64,000 nucleotides of DNA from Pedobacter sp. JY14-1 (lineage in GTDB: Bacteria > Bacteroidota > Bacteroidia > Sphingobacteriales > Sphingobacteriaceae), in the NCBI RefSeq assembly GCF_029269825.1, contig NZ_JARJHU010000003.1, forward strand, positions 534,475 to 598,474, in the 5' to 3' direction. Shown here piece after piece: positions 1-9,002 of this stretch. Position numbers and translations under genes: made by a program. The notes beneath the pieces are model-generated. The model made no database searches. It had not been told where the DNA came from and was given only the letters and a program-made list of their open reading frames with translations. Position 1 is the stretch's first letter, and each line of letters begins with the position of its first letter.

Positions 1-1647
1 CATGGGTTAAACGTACTGAATACCGATTTTTTAAAGCACTTTGAAAATTTTGTCCTGCAGTGTGTTCAAGGGGAGGATCATTTATTACTTAAAGAAAATT
101 TTGATCTATTGAAATCAAATCTAGTTTCAAAAGAAAAAATAGGCCAAGACTCTGGACCCTCATCGCTGAGAATCTCGAAAATAAAATCTGCTATTGATGC
201 TTTATTTACCAGAATTTGCAAGCTGTCTTCTGACGGGATCGAAAATGATGAAATGATTGAGTATTTCTTAGCGCATAAACATGAAAATTTAGAGAATCTC
301 ATATTTGAGGACGTCTATTCAAATCACAGTATCGAGTTGGACCAAAAAGCATTTAATGATTCGTTATCAGAGATAATGAATCTATTAAAGGAAATAGCAT
401 TCTTGGATCTAAGACAGGACGATCAGTATAACTTTTTCAATATCATAAAAAGCCTTTTTCCCCGAAAAAAAACCATCAATCTACTGGACGCTTATAGAGC
501 GTATTCCAATTACACAATTGCCAATCCCGAGTATGACAGAACATTCAATGTAAGAATGCTGGGAGCAGCAATGAATGAAATTGCTCGCGATAGTTTAGCC
601 GTTGACCTTGAGAATTTCCAAGTTCCCTGGAGAGTACAACTAGATGATGCATTGATTAAAAAATTTAGAAATTTAAAGCCTTTATGGACTAAACCGGAGG
701 ATAATAAACGAGAATCTAAATCTGTGTTCATGCAGTACTACAAGTCTGATGGAGAGTCCTACTTTGTATTGAATGGATTTGCGATTGGTTACGGTAAGTG
801 GTTCAGCCGATTCTTAAATCATGATTCCACTGAAAACACAAAACTTTTGATAAATTTTAATTCCAGTCAAACCTCTAAAGATTATTTAAATATTGAAAAT
901 GTCGACGCTACCTGTGGGAATGCAAATATTCACCCATTGTTGTTTGATCGAGAAATTTGCATACCAGGTGGTATTCAATCCAGTTCGACTATTGATACCC
1001 GAGTGTCATTAAAAGACCTTTCGATAAAAATCGGTGAAAGCAATCTCAAATTGTATCACGAGCCTACAGGCAAATTTATAAATGCGTTTGATTGTGGATT
1101 TTATTCAATAATGGGTAGGTCTTTGTTATTTAGGATTTTGGATTATTTTAATCCAGTAACAAATATTAGTCTATCCTACTTCACAGATTCGCTACTTCTC
1201 CATTATGATTACATGGAACACTTTTGCCACGTTAATCAAAACAGAATTCGGTTTAAAAGATTTCCCCGGTTAACATTTAAAAATATCGTACTTGAACGGG
1301 AGGTTTGGACCATCTATACTATAGATATCCTTGCGTTACTATCATCTCCGAACCCAATTATAGATATGGCAGGGCTTCGTGAAAAGATAGGTCTACCAAC
1401 TGAAGTATTTGTAATACTTTCAGAAATAAAACATGAAGGACAAGAAAGTACTTCCAACTCAAAGGACTACTACAAGCCGATGTACATAAATCTTACAAGT
1501 CCTTTATTCGTTTCCTACCTGGGAAAAATGCTTCGAAATTCCAAAAGTGAATTTGTTAACATCACCGAGATGCTACCAAATAACGATGATACAATTGCCT
1601 GTTCCTTAAATAATTCAACCGAAATATTAACTCAATTCGCATACTAA
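1..1647 (+). CDS. Lantibiotic dehydratase, N-terminal (glutamylation) part of a split LanB; 5' end outside window
   Basis: The frame is open from base 1 with no stop, so the gene starts left of the window and 548 C-terminal residues are visible. A TTG at 109 is probably internal. The protein resembles the Lant_dehydr_N family, whose members attach glutamate from Glu-tRNA to Ser/Thr of a precursor peptide. The tail (IGLPTEVFVILSE, then INLTSPLFVSYL and ITEMLP) matches the usual end of that domain. The elimination domain is a separate gene starting on the last base of this stop codon (TAATG), so the two are translationally coupled. The split form is common in Bacteroidota, as in the pinensin locus. 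The gene sits at the head of the visible lanthipeptide operon and probably acts in the cytoplasm with the next two products. DNA is AT-rich, like the rest of the cluster. The family call rests on context and motifs, not on a search. Confidence 0.8.
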   Translation, partial: HGLNVLNTDFLKHFENFVLQCVQGEDHLLLKENFDLLKSNLVSKEKIGQDSGPSSLRISKIKSAIDALFTRICKLSSDGIENDEMIEYFLAHKHENLENLIFEDVYSNHSIELDQKAFNDSLSEIMNLLKEIAFLDLRQDDQYNFFNIIKSLFPRKKTINLLDAYRAYSNYTIANPEYDRTFNVRMLGAAMNEIARDSLAVDLENFQVPWRVQLDDALIKKFRNLKPLWTKPEDNKRESKSVFMQYYKSDGESYFVLNGFAIGYGKWFSRFLNHDSTENTKLLINFNSSQTSKDYLNIENVDATCGNANIHPLLFDREICIPGGIQSSSTIDTRVSLKDLSIKIGESNLKLYHEPTGKFINAFDCGFYSIMGRSLLFRILDYFNPVTNISLSYFTDSLLLHYDYMEHFCHVNQNRIRFKRFPRLTFKNIVLEREVWTIYTIDILALLSSPNPIIDMAGLREKIGLPTEVFVILSEIKHEGQESTSNSKDYYKPMYINLTSPLFVSYLGKMLRNSKSEFVNITEMLPNNDDTIACSLNNSTEILTQFAY

Positions 1648-2495
1648 TGAAAAAATGGCTTAGTATATATATATATTATCGTATAGATCTAATTGCATTT
1701 GTACTCAAAGAGATTGAAGACTATGTAAAAACTGAAAAGATTAAACGTCTTAAGTTCTTTTATATCAGGTATTATGATGATCATCATCATATACGATTTA
1801 GAGTTTTGGCCGATACAACCTTACACGAAAGTATACTGGCAGATATCAAGAATCGCTTTAAAGCCTCATCAATGGTTAAGTCTTGTAAGATTGTCACTCA
1901 GGAGTACCTTCCTGAGGTAACAAGGTATGGCGGAACTACGGGCATAAAGTTAGCGGAGGACTTATTTCATAGTTCCTCTAAATGCTCATTTAAGCTTTTG
2001 TTCTTAAATAAAGATAACAGCTACCCACAAATTATTCTTCGAGCCACTTTATTGAATTATATCACCATCAAGCACCTTTTACCACCTGAGCATCGCAAAC
2101 CATTCCTGGAGGATTATACTAAACTCTGGTTTCCGGATCACTATTACTCTCCGAGGACCTCTGCCGAAATCTTCGATATATTCCGCAAACGACTGGGGGA
2201 TGACAAACCTATAGTTAGTAAAATGACGACTTTATTTGACGAAGGCTTATTAAGCCTCGGATCTGCAAGCCGTGGATTACAGGCTTATGAAAAGAGTATT
2301 AAGTTGCTTAAGACTAGACTGGACAAGGCATCTGCAAAAATTGTAAACCCTTTAGACATGTATTCAAATTGCAGCTTTAGCCAACCAATCAATTCAATAA
2401 TTGCCAGTTATATCCACATGAATAACAATCGAATGGGGATAAAACTAATAGACGAAGGTTACTTAAGTTTTTTGCTATTTAATGCAACTATATAA
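1647..2495 (+). CDS. Thiopeptide-type/SpaB_C domain protein: glutamate-elimination half of split LanB
   Basis: A 282-residue protein with the hallmark of the SpaB_C/lantibiotic dehydratase C-terminal family: FFYIRYYDDHHHIRFR at residues 37-52, close to the common W/F-F-x-R-Y-x-D-x-x-x-H-x-R-x-R pattern. In this family the domain removes the activating glutamate to leave dehydroalanine or dehydrobutyrine. Length fits a stand-alone domain. The start overlaps the upstream stop by one base, and the end overlaps the LanC frame by 14 nt if LanC starts at 2482. It presumably works as a complex with the upstream dehydratase half on the precursor encoded at 7914. Confidence 0.85.
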   Translation: MKKWLSIYIYYRIDLIAFVLKEIEDYVKTEKIKRLKFFYIRYYDDHHHIRFRVLADTTLHESILADIKNRFKASSMVKSCKIVTQEYLPEVTRYGGTTGIKLAEDLFHSSSKCSFKLLFLNKDNSYPQIILRATLLNYITIKHLLPPEHRKPFLEDYTKLWFPDHYYSPRTSAEIFDIFRKRLGDDKPIVSKMTTLFDEGLLSLGSASRGLQAYEKSIKLLKTRLDKASAKIVNPLDMYSNCSFSQPINSIIASYIHMNNNRMGIKLIDEGYLSFLLFNATI

Positions 2496-4359
2496 GATGC
2501 ATCATACTAATCAAAAAATATTAGATACAATTCTAGGCGCTAGTTTAACCGACGAGCATGGTAGATATTGGCGTGGTAACAAGCACGATCATCTTGCGAT
2601 CCATTACGATCTGTACGGGGGAAATGCTGGCATTTTATTCTCATTGATAACGCAATACCGCTTTAATAAATCTGATTTTCTCAGGCATATTATCCTATCG
2701 TCTGCAAATTGGATTAGGCAAAACTATGATTTTAGTCTAAACCCTGTTTTTTTGACGGGAGAGTTGGGCATTGCCTACTGCTTTAACTATTTGGAAACCA
2801 TTTTGTGTACGGATGACTATCGCGCATTTAAACATAGGTTAATTAGTAGTAGTTCTGAAAAGTTAAAACAAGATAAATCATTACCCTGCGAGTACATTAA
2901 TGGTTTGAGTGGTAGTCTAATAGCTTTAATGAGTTTACGAGACAGTGATCCCGATATTGAGCTAGACGCCTTAATAATACAAGTATTTCAGATGCTTTTA
3001 GATAGAGCGACTGTCTTAGAAAATTCTGTTATATGGGACTATTCAAATGAAACCAGTGAAGAATTATGCGGCCTCTCCCACGGGATGTCCGGGGTCGGAT
3101 ATACACTGCTGCAGCTGTTCAAAATTACTAAAAACGAGTCAATTAGAGCACTCGGTATACACACTCTTTTAAAGGAAAGCAGACATTATAACCACAATCT
3201 AGGTGATTGGCCAGATTACAGAAAGGGGATATTTAATGAAGAGCACGAGCAGTCTTTTATATCGATATTGAACTCAGGCGATATACAACATTTAAATGCT
3301 CCGGTATACTTTAATGCTTGGTGCCATGGTGGAATTGGCATCGGTTTATCCAGATTAAAGCTCCAAACTGATCAAACTTTAACTATGATTCAAACCACTC
3401 AGGATATTGAACGATGTTTGGAATCTTGCATAAATGATATCAATTATATTCTGACAAATGAGCAATTAACTACTTCTGTATGCCATGGCATAATTGGTAA
3501 TTATCTATTATTAAGGCAATACTGCATAAATTCAACAACCGAAAAGGTTGAAGAATTATTGAGAGAAATAGAAATCAAGATTTCTCAACATATAGACAGA
3601 ATCTCATCAACTGAAGGGTCTTTTCCAGACCCCTCACTTGATTGCACTTTGTTTAATGGAATCGCAGGCGCGCTTCAGGTGTTCTCTACTAATCTTGAAG
3701 CTACAGGCAGTCCTTTTGATGTTTTCCTCCCAGTTGTAACAAATACAAACAAGGGTATCGAAATTGATTCCCTTGCTATTAGTTCTATCTTTCTGAAGAA
3801 GACTCTATATTTCAGTTGGACAACTCTCTCTCACTCTCAGCAAAGTCACTTGTTGAATATTCTTGATCTCAACAAAATCATCAGTCATGATTTTAGTTCT
3901 ATCGAAGCCTCACTGGAGGAGTGGAATTGTCTGGAAAGCTACAATATCGATTTAGAGATTCTGGAGTTTAAGAAAAATTACATACACTTATTTGAGAGTA
4001 AGGTTCGACGACTGGTCTCTATAAACTATTTTAAAAGAAAGATTGATTCCAATACCACATTTGGTTATGAATTTAACTTTCATTTGAACACACATCGTAC
4101 CAAGGACATAAGCGAGGGTACGTATTTCCTCGAATGCGAAAATTCTCAACTATCAGTTAGAAGCTGCTCAAGCGCGGAAAAATTGCTTATAAATTTCTTC
4201 CGAACGCCAAGAGGATTTGAGGAGTCATTAGCTTACCTAACTAATGTGGTCGAAGATTTTCACCAGTATACAGATAAACAAAAAATACAGATTGTAGAAA
4301 ATATCCTGCTTTCTTTTTGTGCCAGGGAGCTTATCTATATAAAAAAACAAACTGCCTAA
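2482..4359 (+). CDS. LanC-like lanthionine cyclase with a ~200-residue C-terminal extension
   Basis: LanC enzymes add Cys thiols to dehydrated Ser/Thr, forming thioether rings. Residues ~35-415 carry the repeated glycine motifs of the alpha/alpha barrel: GLSHGMSGVGY (His200), NAWCHGGIG (Cys281) and SVCHGIIGN (Cys334, His335). Cys281, Cys334 and His335 match the NisC zinc ligands. A normal LanC is about 400-430 residues. This one has 625, and residues ~420-625 fall outside the barrel. The end of the extension (about 560-625) has the look of a small winged-helix, PqqD-like domain, but I cannot prove this. The start is either ATG 2482 (overlapping the upstream gene) or ATG 2497, just after the upstream stop. 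Neither has a strong ribosome site. Confidence 0.85.
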   Translation: MQLYKMHHTNQKILDTILGASLTDEHGRYWRGNKHDHLAIHYDLYGGNAGILFSLITQYRFNKSDFLRHIILSSANWIRQNYDFSLNPVFLTGELGIAYCFNYLETILCTDDYRAFKHRLISSSSEKLKQDKSLPCEYINGLSGSLIALMSLRDSDPDIELDALIIQVFQMLLDRATVLENSVIWDYSNETSEELCGLSHGMSGVGYTLLQLFKITKNESIRALGIHTLLKESRHYNHNLGDWPDYRKGIFNEEHEQSFISILNSGDIQHLNAPVYFNAWCHGGIGIGLSRLKLQTDQTLTMIQTTQDIERCLESCINDINYILTNEQLTTSVCHGIIGNYLLLRQYCINSTTEKVEELLREIEIKISQHIDRISSTEGSFPDPSLDCTLFNGIAGALQVFSTNLEATGSPFDVFLPVVTNTNKGIEIDSLAISSIFLKKTLYFSWTTLSHSQQSHLLNILDLNKIISHDFSSIEASLEEWNCLESYNIDLEILEFKKNYIHLFESKVRRLVSINYFKRKIDSNTTFGYEFNFHLNTHRTKDISEGTYFLECENSQLSVRSCSSAEKLLINFFRTPRGFEESLAYLTNVVEDFHQYTDKQKIQIVENILLSFCARELIYIKKQTA

Positions 4360-4368
4360 TAAAACAAG

Positions 4369-6540
4369 ATGAAGGGGTTTATATTCTATCGACAGAATAC
4401 CGCAAATGAATGCGGGTTGGTTTGTTTGAAAATGATTTTTCAATATTGGGGTCGTTATTTTAATATTGCTACTATTCGTCAAAAAGTACGCATTACGTCA
4501 AAGGGCTTAAGCATTTTACAAATTACGGACGCGATAGAAAAATTTCATTGCCGGACCCTGGTGACTAACTTGAAGTTCGACCATTTCCAGGACAGTCCGC
4601 TTCCTTGCATTGTCCCATGGGGCAAAGATCATTTCGTTGTGCTGCTGGATGTCAATCTGAAGTCTAAAACAGTCAAAATAGCGGATCCTAATTCAGGCAT
4701 ACGAAAGCTAAGTACGGAAAAATTCAAAAAAGAATGGTCTGAAGGTGCAGAAACTGGAACTGGTATATTCCTGGAGCCCTCACCGAGGTTTTACAATGAA
4801 AAGGAAGATGCTGAATTTAAACTCTCTGATTTTCTAAAGTTTCTATTACCAAACAAAAGTTTTCTTTTCCAGCTATTTATTGGTCTATTAATCAATTTCT
4901 TACTTGCTCTAGTTGTCCCATTCTTTGCACAGACCATCATTGATACTGGCATAAAAAACAATGATTTAAACTATATCTACGTAATCTTGGCAGCTCAGTT
5001 TATACTCTTTTTAAGTAGAAATGCAATAGACATGCTTAGAAATTGGATAGTTTTACACCTTTCATATCGTGTAAATCTATCCAGTGTATCAGATTTCATT
5101 AAACGGGTTCTAAATCTGCCTATAAATTATTATTCGAGTTACAGTATTGGAGATTTATTAAGAAGAATGGAAGACTATTCCAGAATCGAAGCATTTATTT
5201 CAAACGCTACCTTGAATACGATATTTAGTTTGTTTACAGGTATCGTGTTTGCATTTGTTCTAATATCCTTTAATTATTCCCTTTTCATAGTTTTTTTAGT
5301 TTTTAACATTATCAATGTGGCTTACCAAATGTACTTTTTGAAAAAGCGCAAAATACTTGATCATAAAATGTTCAAGGTATCTACAGAGAACAGCTCGAAA
5401 ACTATTGAAATTATGAATAATGCCCTTGACATTAAGGTCCTGAACATTCAAAGGGAAGAAAGAATGAGATGGGAAGAACTGCAATATAGAGCGTTTGGGT
5501 TGAGTAAAGAGCAAACCATATTTAATCAAAAACACTCCATTGGTGTCGGAATTCTAGAAGAGGTTAAAAACATACTCATCACCTTAATTTCCGCGAAGTT
5601 AGTTATAGAAGGAAAAATCTCTCTTGGAATGATGTTTTCAGTGCAATATATACTCGGGCAAGTTCAAGGTTCATTTTCGCAAGTTATTGGGTTAATGTAT
5701 GGCTATCAAGATGCTAAAATAAGTCTTGAAAGGCTTAGTGACATAAACGATGCAAGTTCAGAAGAGGAAGTTTTAAACGGGAAGCTTCTCAGTACAAACT
5801 ATAATTTAGGAAACTTACCGATCAAAATAGAAAACCTCTCCTTTAAATATGACGATAGCGCAGATCAATGGACGCTAGAAGATATCAGTCTTTTTGTTAA
5901 AGAAAATAGCTTCGTGGCGATCGTTGGATTAAGTGGATCTGGCAAATCTACTTTGCTTAAAATTTTGATGAAACTTTATAAACCCTCCAAAGCCACTGTT
6001 ACGCTCGGCCATTACAATTTTTATAGTATAAGTAATGAAAATTGGAGAAGTCATTGTTCTTCGGTTTTGCAAGAGAGCTCCATATTTAACATGTCAGTCG
6101 CTGAGAACATTGCAATAAACGGCGAGATTGATTTCGACAAGGTTGTAAATTTATGCAAGGTTGTAAATCTGGATGAGTTTATTGAGAATTTACCACAAGC
6201 GTATGATACGTTAATTGGTGGGGAAAATCTTTCCCTAAGTCAGGGGCAAAAACAGCGATTATTAATCGCTAGAGCTCTATATTCTAACCCGAAATACCTA
6301 TTCTTAGATGAGGCTACGAATGCACTAGATAGCTTCAATGAAAGGCAGATTCTCACAAACATCAAAAGTCATAGAAGCGATATTACAATAATCGCAGTTG
6401 CCCACCGTCTTTCCACAATAAAGGATGCGGACAAAATAGTCGTCCTTGAAAATGGGAAAATACTTGAGGAAGGTACACATGAAGAACTGATCACGCATCA
6501 TGCCAGATACAGTGAATTGTACAAACTACAAACTACTTAG
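4369..6540 (+). CDS. Peptidase-containing ABC transporter (PCAT): C39 leader peptidase plus exporter
   Basis: A 723-residue fused protease-exporter. The N-terminal C39 peptidase has oxyanion Gln9, Cys15 (ANECGLVC), His88 (KDHFVVLLD) and Asp106 (ADPNSG). A transmembrane region follows (about 165-440), then an ABC ATPase with Walker A GLSGSGKST (~520), signature LSQGQKQ (~623), Walker B YLFLDEAT (~644) and H-loop VAHRLST (~678). Such proteins cut a double-glycine-type leader and export the mature peptide across the inner membrane. It starts 9 nt after lanC and stops 2 nt before the HlyD gene, so all are one transcript. The precursor at 7914 has no obvious GG site, which is odd for a C39 substrate. 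Confidence 0.92.
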   Translation: MKGFIFYRQNTANECGLVCLKMIFQYWGRYFNIATIRQKVRITSKGLSILQITDAIEKFHCRTLVTNLKFDHFQDSPLPCIVPWGKDHFVVLLDVNLKSKTVKIADPNSGIRKLSTEKFKKEWSEGAETGTGIFLEPSPRFYNEKEDAEFKLSDFLKFLLPNKSFLFQLFIGLLINFLLALVVPFFAQTIIDTGIKNNDLNYIYVILAAQFILFLSRNAIDMLRNWIVLHLSYRVNLSSVSDFIKRVLNLPINYYSSYSIGDLLRRMEDYSRIEAFISNATLNTIFSLFTGIVFAFVLISFNYSLFIVFLVFNIINVAYQMYFLKKRKILDHKMFKVSTENSSKTIEIMNNALDIKVLNIQREERMRWEELQYRAFGLSKEQTIFNQKHSIGVGILEEVKNILITLISAKLVIEGKISLGMMFSVQYILGQVQGSFSQVIGLMYGYQDAKISLERLSDINDASSEEEVLNGKLLSTNYNLGNLPIKIENLSFKYDDSADQWTLEDISLFVKENSFVAIVGLSGSGKSTLLKILMKLYKPSKATVTLGHYNFYSISNENWRSHCSSVLQESSIFNMSVAENIAINGEIDFDKVVNLCKVVNLDEFIENLPQAYDTLIGGENLSLSQGQKQRLLIARALYSNPKYLFLDEATNALDSFNERQILTNIKSHRSDITIIAVAHRLSTIKDADKIVVLENGKILEEGTHEELITHHARYSELYKLQTT

Positions 6541-6542
6541 CT

Positions 6543-7832
6543 ATGGAAACTATAGATATTTGGAGTGATGTAACTCGATTTCAGAAGTCGTTTATATTCA
6601 GATGGGGACTACTGATAAGCCTGATCATTCTGGCCGTTTTTTTTTGCATAGCGGCTACAATACGAGTACCTGTTTATACAAGTTTTCCAGTTCAATTGTC
6701 GGAGCGACAGCAAAAATTGGGTCTGGTATCCAATGCTCAGGGAAAAATAAAAATGTACGTATCAGACGGATCCAAGTGCAAAAAGGGTGATAAACTAGCT
6801 TATATTGCTAATGTAACTTCATTGACTGAAGTCATCTATCTTCAGCAGGCTATTGATACTCTGAAAAGGATCAATCTTTTCGAAAAAAGCTATCCACTAA
6901 GATCTGTCGAATCTGGAGATATTACGTTACAAACGTCTTATAACAATCTAAAAAACCAAATTGTCGAATTGGAAAGCCTTCATCTACTCAGAGAGTCTAT
7001 ACAGAGCGAAAAAGACTTCATTTCACAAAAAATAACACTACTCAATGAGATGAATTCAATAAATGACTCAGAATCAAAAATCAAAAAAAGGATCTTCGAC
7101 ATAAAAGCGGAAGAATCCCGAGTAAGTGCAAGCTTGTATAACAGAAAAATTATAAGTCGACAAGAAATCAGAAGTAGTGAGGAAAGTGAATTAATCGCTG
7201 AGAGTCAACTTATTAATTCGGAGAATAGTAAAACAAGCAACAAAATACAAGTTCTTGAATTGAAGAGCCGCATATTGGAACGAGAACAGGATTTGAAATT
7301 GAGGTTGATTGATCTTTCAAAAGCGATCAATTCGGCTATATATACCTTACAAGGAAACTTGAACGAATGGCAGAACAAATATCTTATTGTCGCGCCATCG
7401 CAAGGAGAAGTATACTTTTCAGACCGAATTTTAGAGGATGACTTCATCAAAGAGGGGCAACTACTGTTTTACTTTAAAACCGATAGTCAGAAAAACCCTG
7501 TATACGCAGGGAAAAAATATATTGCTACTGGATTATTAAACAAGAATGAATTTCATAAGATACAGCCTGGGGATATTGGAAGAATCGAATTAACTGGCAC
7601 AAGAGTAGATGAAGATGGATACATAGTGGGTCGAATAGAGCGGTTTTACGGTGCCACAAGTGACCCGAATGGGAAAATTGTGATCAGCCTGACAAACGAT
7701 CTTAAAACTTCAACTCATAAACAGGTTCGATTCGTATCCGGAATTGATGGATTAGCATATTTCAAGGCAAAAAATGAGACTTTGTTAAAACGCATTTTTA
7801 ACAAATACATTAGAGTTTTGCAATCAATTTAA
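6543..7832 (+). CDS. HlyD-family periplasmic adaptor of the lanthipeptide exporter
   Basis: A 429-residue membrane-fusion protein. One N-terminal transmembrane helix (about residues 20-42) is followed by a lipoyl-like half motif, a long charged coiled-coil region (about 90-270) and a second lipoyl/beta-barrel segment. This is the standard HlyD layout. It starts 2 nt after the ABC exporter stop, and the pair is typical of RiPP and bacteriocin export in Gram-negatives. It should link the inner-membrane PCAT to an outer-membrane channel that is not encoded here. The 80 nt downstream hold the predicted precursor promoter. Confidence 0.85.
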   Translation: METIDIWSDVTRFQKSFIFRWGLLISLIILAVFFCIAATIRVPVYTSFPVQLSERQQKLGLVSNAQGKIKMYVSDGSKCKKGDKLAYIANVTSLTEVIYLQQAIDTLKRINLFEKSYPLRSVESGDITLQTSYNNLKNQIVELESLHLLRESIQSEKDFISQKITLLNEMNSINDSESKIKKRIFDIKAEESRVSASLYNRKIISRQEIRSSEESELIAESQLINSENSKTSNKIQVLELKSRILEREQDLKLRLIDLSKAINSAIYTLQGNLNEWQNKYLIVAPSQGEVYFSDRILEDDFIKEGQLLFYFKTDSQKNPVYAGKKYIATGLLNKNEFHKIQPGDIGRIELTGTRVDEDGYIVGRIERFYGATSDPNGKIVISLTNDLKTSTHKQVRFVSGIDGLAYFKAKNETLLKRIFNKYIRVLQSI

Positions 7833-7847
7833 TTTTGTAAAATTATT

Positions 7848-7877
7848 TTGAAAATAAGTTTTTTTATATTACATTAC
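7848..7877 (+). promoter_or_regulatory. Possible promoter of the lanthipeptide precursor gene
   Basis: TTG at 7848-7850, 19 nt, then TACATTAC at 7870-7877. The spacing is that of the Bacteroidota primary-sigma promoter (TTG-N19-21-TAnnTTTG), but the -7 box matches only 6 of 8 positions. It would give a 5' leader of about 30 nt and let the precursor be made in excess of its enzymes. Confidence 0.35.
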
Positions 7878-7913
7878 ATTAATTAACCTTTTAATTCACC
7901 CTCAAACTTTTTT

Positions 7914-8237
7914 ATGAAAAAAAAGAAAGTAAGTTTGGAAGACTTCCGTTTGGAAAGCTTTTTGACAACCCCTGATCCAGAATTTCTGAAGGCACTACGT
8001 GCCGACGGGGAAGATGCAACTTCGATGACAGGACCAGTAGTTTGCACCATTATTTATGTCCTGACGCCAACACCGGCCGGTCAGACGTCAGACATGTCAA
8101 TGACTTGTAAATCTGCTAGGTTACAATGTCCACCACCAGCACCACCCACATCTACAATGGGTTGTCCTACACACTTCATGTGTCCGCCACCGACTTGCCC
8201 GACAATTCCATATTTGTCGTGTGCTAACAACAGCTAG
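7914..8237 (+). CDS. Class I lanthipeptide precursor, proline- and cysteine-rich
   Basis: A 107-residue peptide directly downstream of the export genes. The leader (MKKKKVSLEDFRLESF, then LTT) fits the K-x-S-L-x-x-F-x-x-x-S-F pattern seen in Bacteroidota class I lanthipeptide (pinensin-like) leaders. From residue ~35 on it has seven Cys (44, 65, 72, 84, 90, 95, 103), 19 Ser/Thr and 14 Pro. Cys72 and Cys90 are each followed by three prolines, and CPT occurs at 84-86 and 95-97. There is no GG, GA or GS cleavage site. Gly32 (RADG) and Gly40 (SMTG) are the only plausible P1 residues. Identity comes from leader, composition and position; rings and product class are inference. Confidence 0.85.
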   Translation: MKKKKVSLEDFRLESFLTTPDPEFLKALRADGEDATSMTGPVVCTIIYVLTPTPAGQTSDMSMTCKSARLQCPPPAPPTSTMGCPTHFMCPPPTCPTIPYLSCANNS

Positions 8238-8247
8238 TGGTTGTAAA

Positions 8248-8273
8248 ATAAGAGCCGCTTTGGCGGCTCTTAT
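8248..8273 (+). terminator. Strong hairpin after the precursor gene
   Basis: An 11-bp perfect stem (ATAAGAGCCGC with GCGGCTCTTAT) and a TTTG loop, 11 nt after the precursor stop. No T-run follows on this strand; one follows on the other strand. It may end or attenuate the transcript, or stabilise the precursor mRNA, before the glycosyltransferase gene. Confidence 0.7.
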
Positions 8274-8308
8274 GTAACTAAAATTTGTATAGAATTTAAT
8301 CTTGGGAA

Positions 8309-8998
8309 TTGATACCAAAAATTATACACCAGACTTGGAAAACTAAGCAGATTCCAGAACATTTTAGATTGCTTAAGGAGACCTGGATCAAATTACATCC
8401 TGACTGGACTTATATACTCTGGACAGATGAAGACAACAGACGGTTCATACAAAACCATTTTCCTAGCTTTTTAGAGAAATTCGATTCTTATCCTACTAAT
8501 ATACAGCGGGTAGATGCCATTCGCTATTTCATACTTTATACAATGGGCGGGCTATATGTGGATATCGATTATGAATGTCTTCAAAGCGTCCAATCATTAT
8601 TAGAAAATAAATCAGCTGTGTTCGGATCTGAGCCAGCTGGGCACTGTATGAGATTTAATATGGATATGATTGTAAGTAATGCCTTCATGGCTTGCAAGAA
8701 GAAAGATCCATTTTTCGAGTTATTGTGTAGATCTATGGAAGACACAATTCAGCAAGATACAAAGACTATTACATCGGTATTAGAGACTACTGGTCCGTTC
8801 AAATTAAGTAAATTAGTTGCGGAAAACAGAGCGTCTTTTGACATTAGTATCATAGAACCCTCTGTTATTTGTCCACTTACTATCGAAGAAGTTCAGGCTA
8901 CAATCAATGGTAATATTACTTCAGACGTTCGGGAAAAATTAGATACAGCGTTTGCTGTTCATTATTTCTGGGGAAACTGGTGGTCAGAAATTGTCTAA
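8309..8998 (+). CDS. DxD glycosyltransferase (Gly_transf_sug/OCH1-like)
   Basis: A 229-residue protein beginning IPKIIHQTWKT, the typical start of sugar-nucleotide glycosyltransferases of the Gly_transf_sug family. The conserved block RVDAIRYFILYTMGGLYVD leads into the metal-binding DxD (Asp85, Asp87). The alignment with the family start points to a TTG initiation codon at 8309, since no ATG lies near. Position just after the lanthipeptide precursor suggests either peptide glycosylation or surface-glycan synthesis. The sequence alone does not decide. The gene is 4 nt from the next one, so the two are co-transcribed. Confidence 0.75.
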   Translation: MIPKIIHQTWKTKQIPEHFRLLKETWIKLHPDWTYILWTDEDNRRFIQNHFPSFLEKFDSYPTNIQRVDAIRYFILYTMGGLYVDIDYECLQSVQSLLENKSAVFGSEPAGHCMRFNMDMIVSNAFMACKKKDPFFELLCRSMEDTIQQDTKTITSVLETTGPFKLSKLVAENRASFDISIIEPSVICPLTIEEVQATINGNITSDVREKLDTAFAVHYFWGNWWSEIV

Positions 8999-9002
8999 AT
9001 TT

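Noticed and set aside
1..2495. LanB broken in two by a frameshift
   Set aside because: The junction TAATG gives coupled genes and each half matches a known separate domain; split LanB is normal in Bacteroidota lanthipeptide loci.
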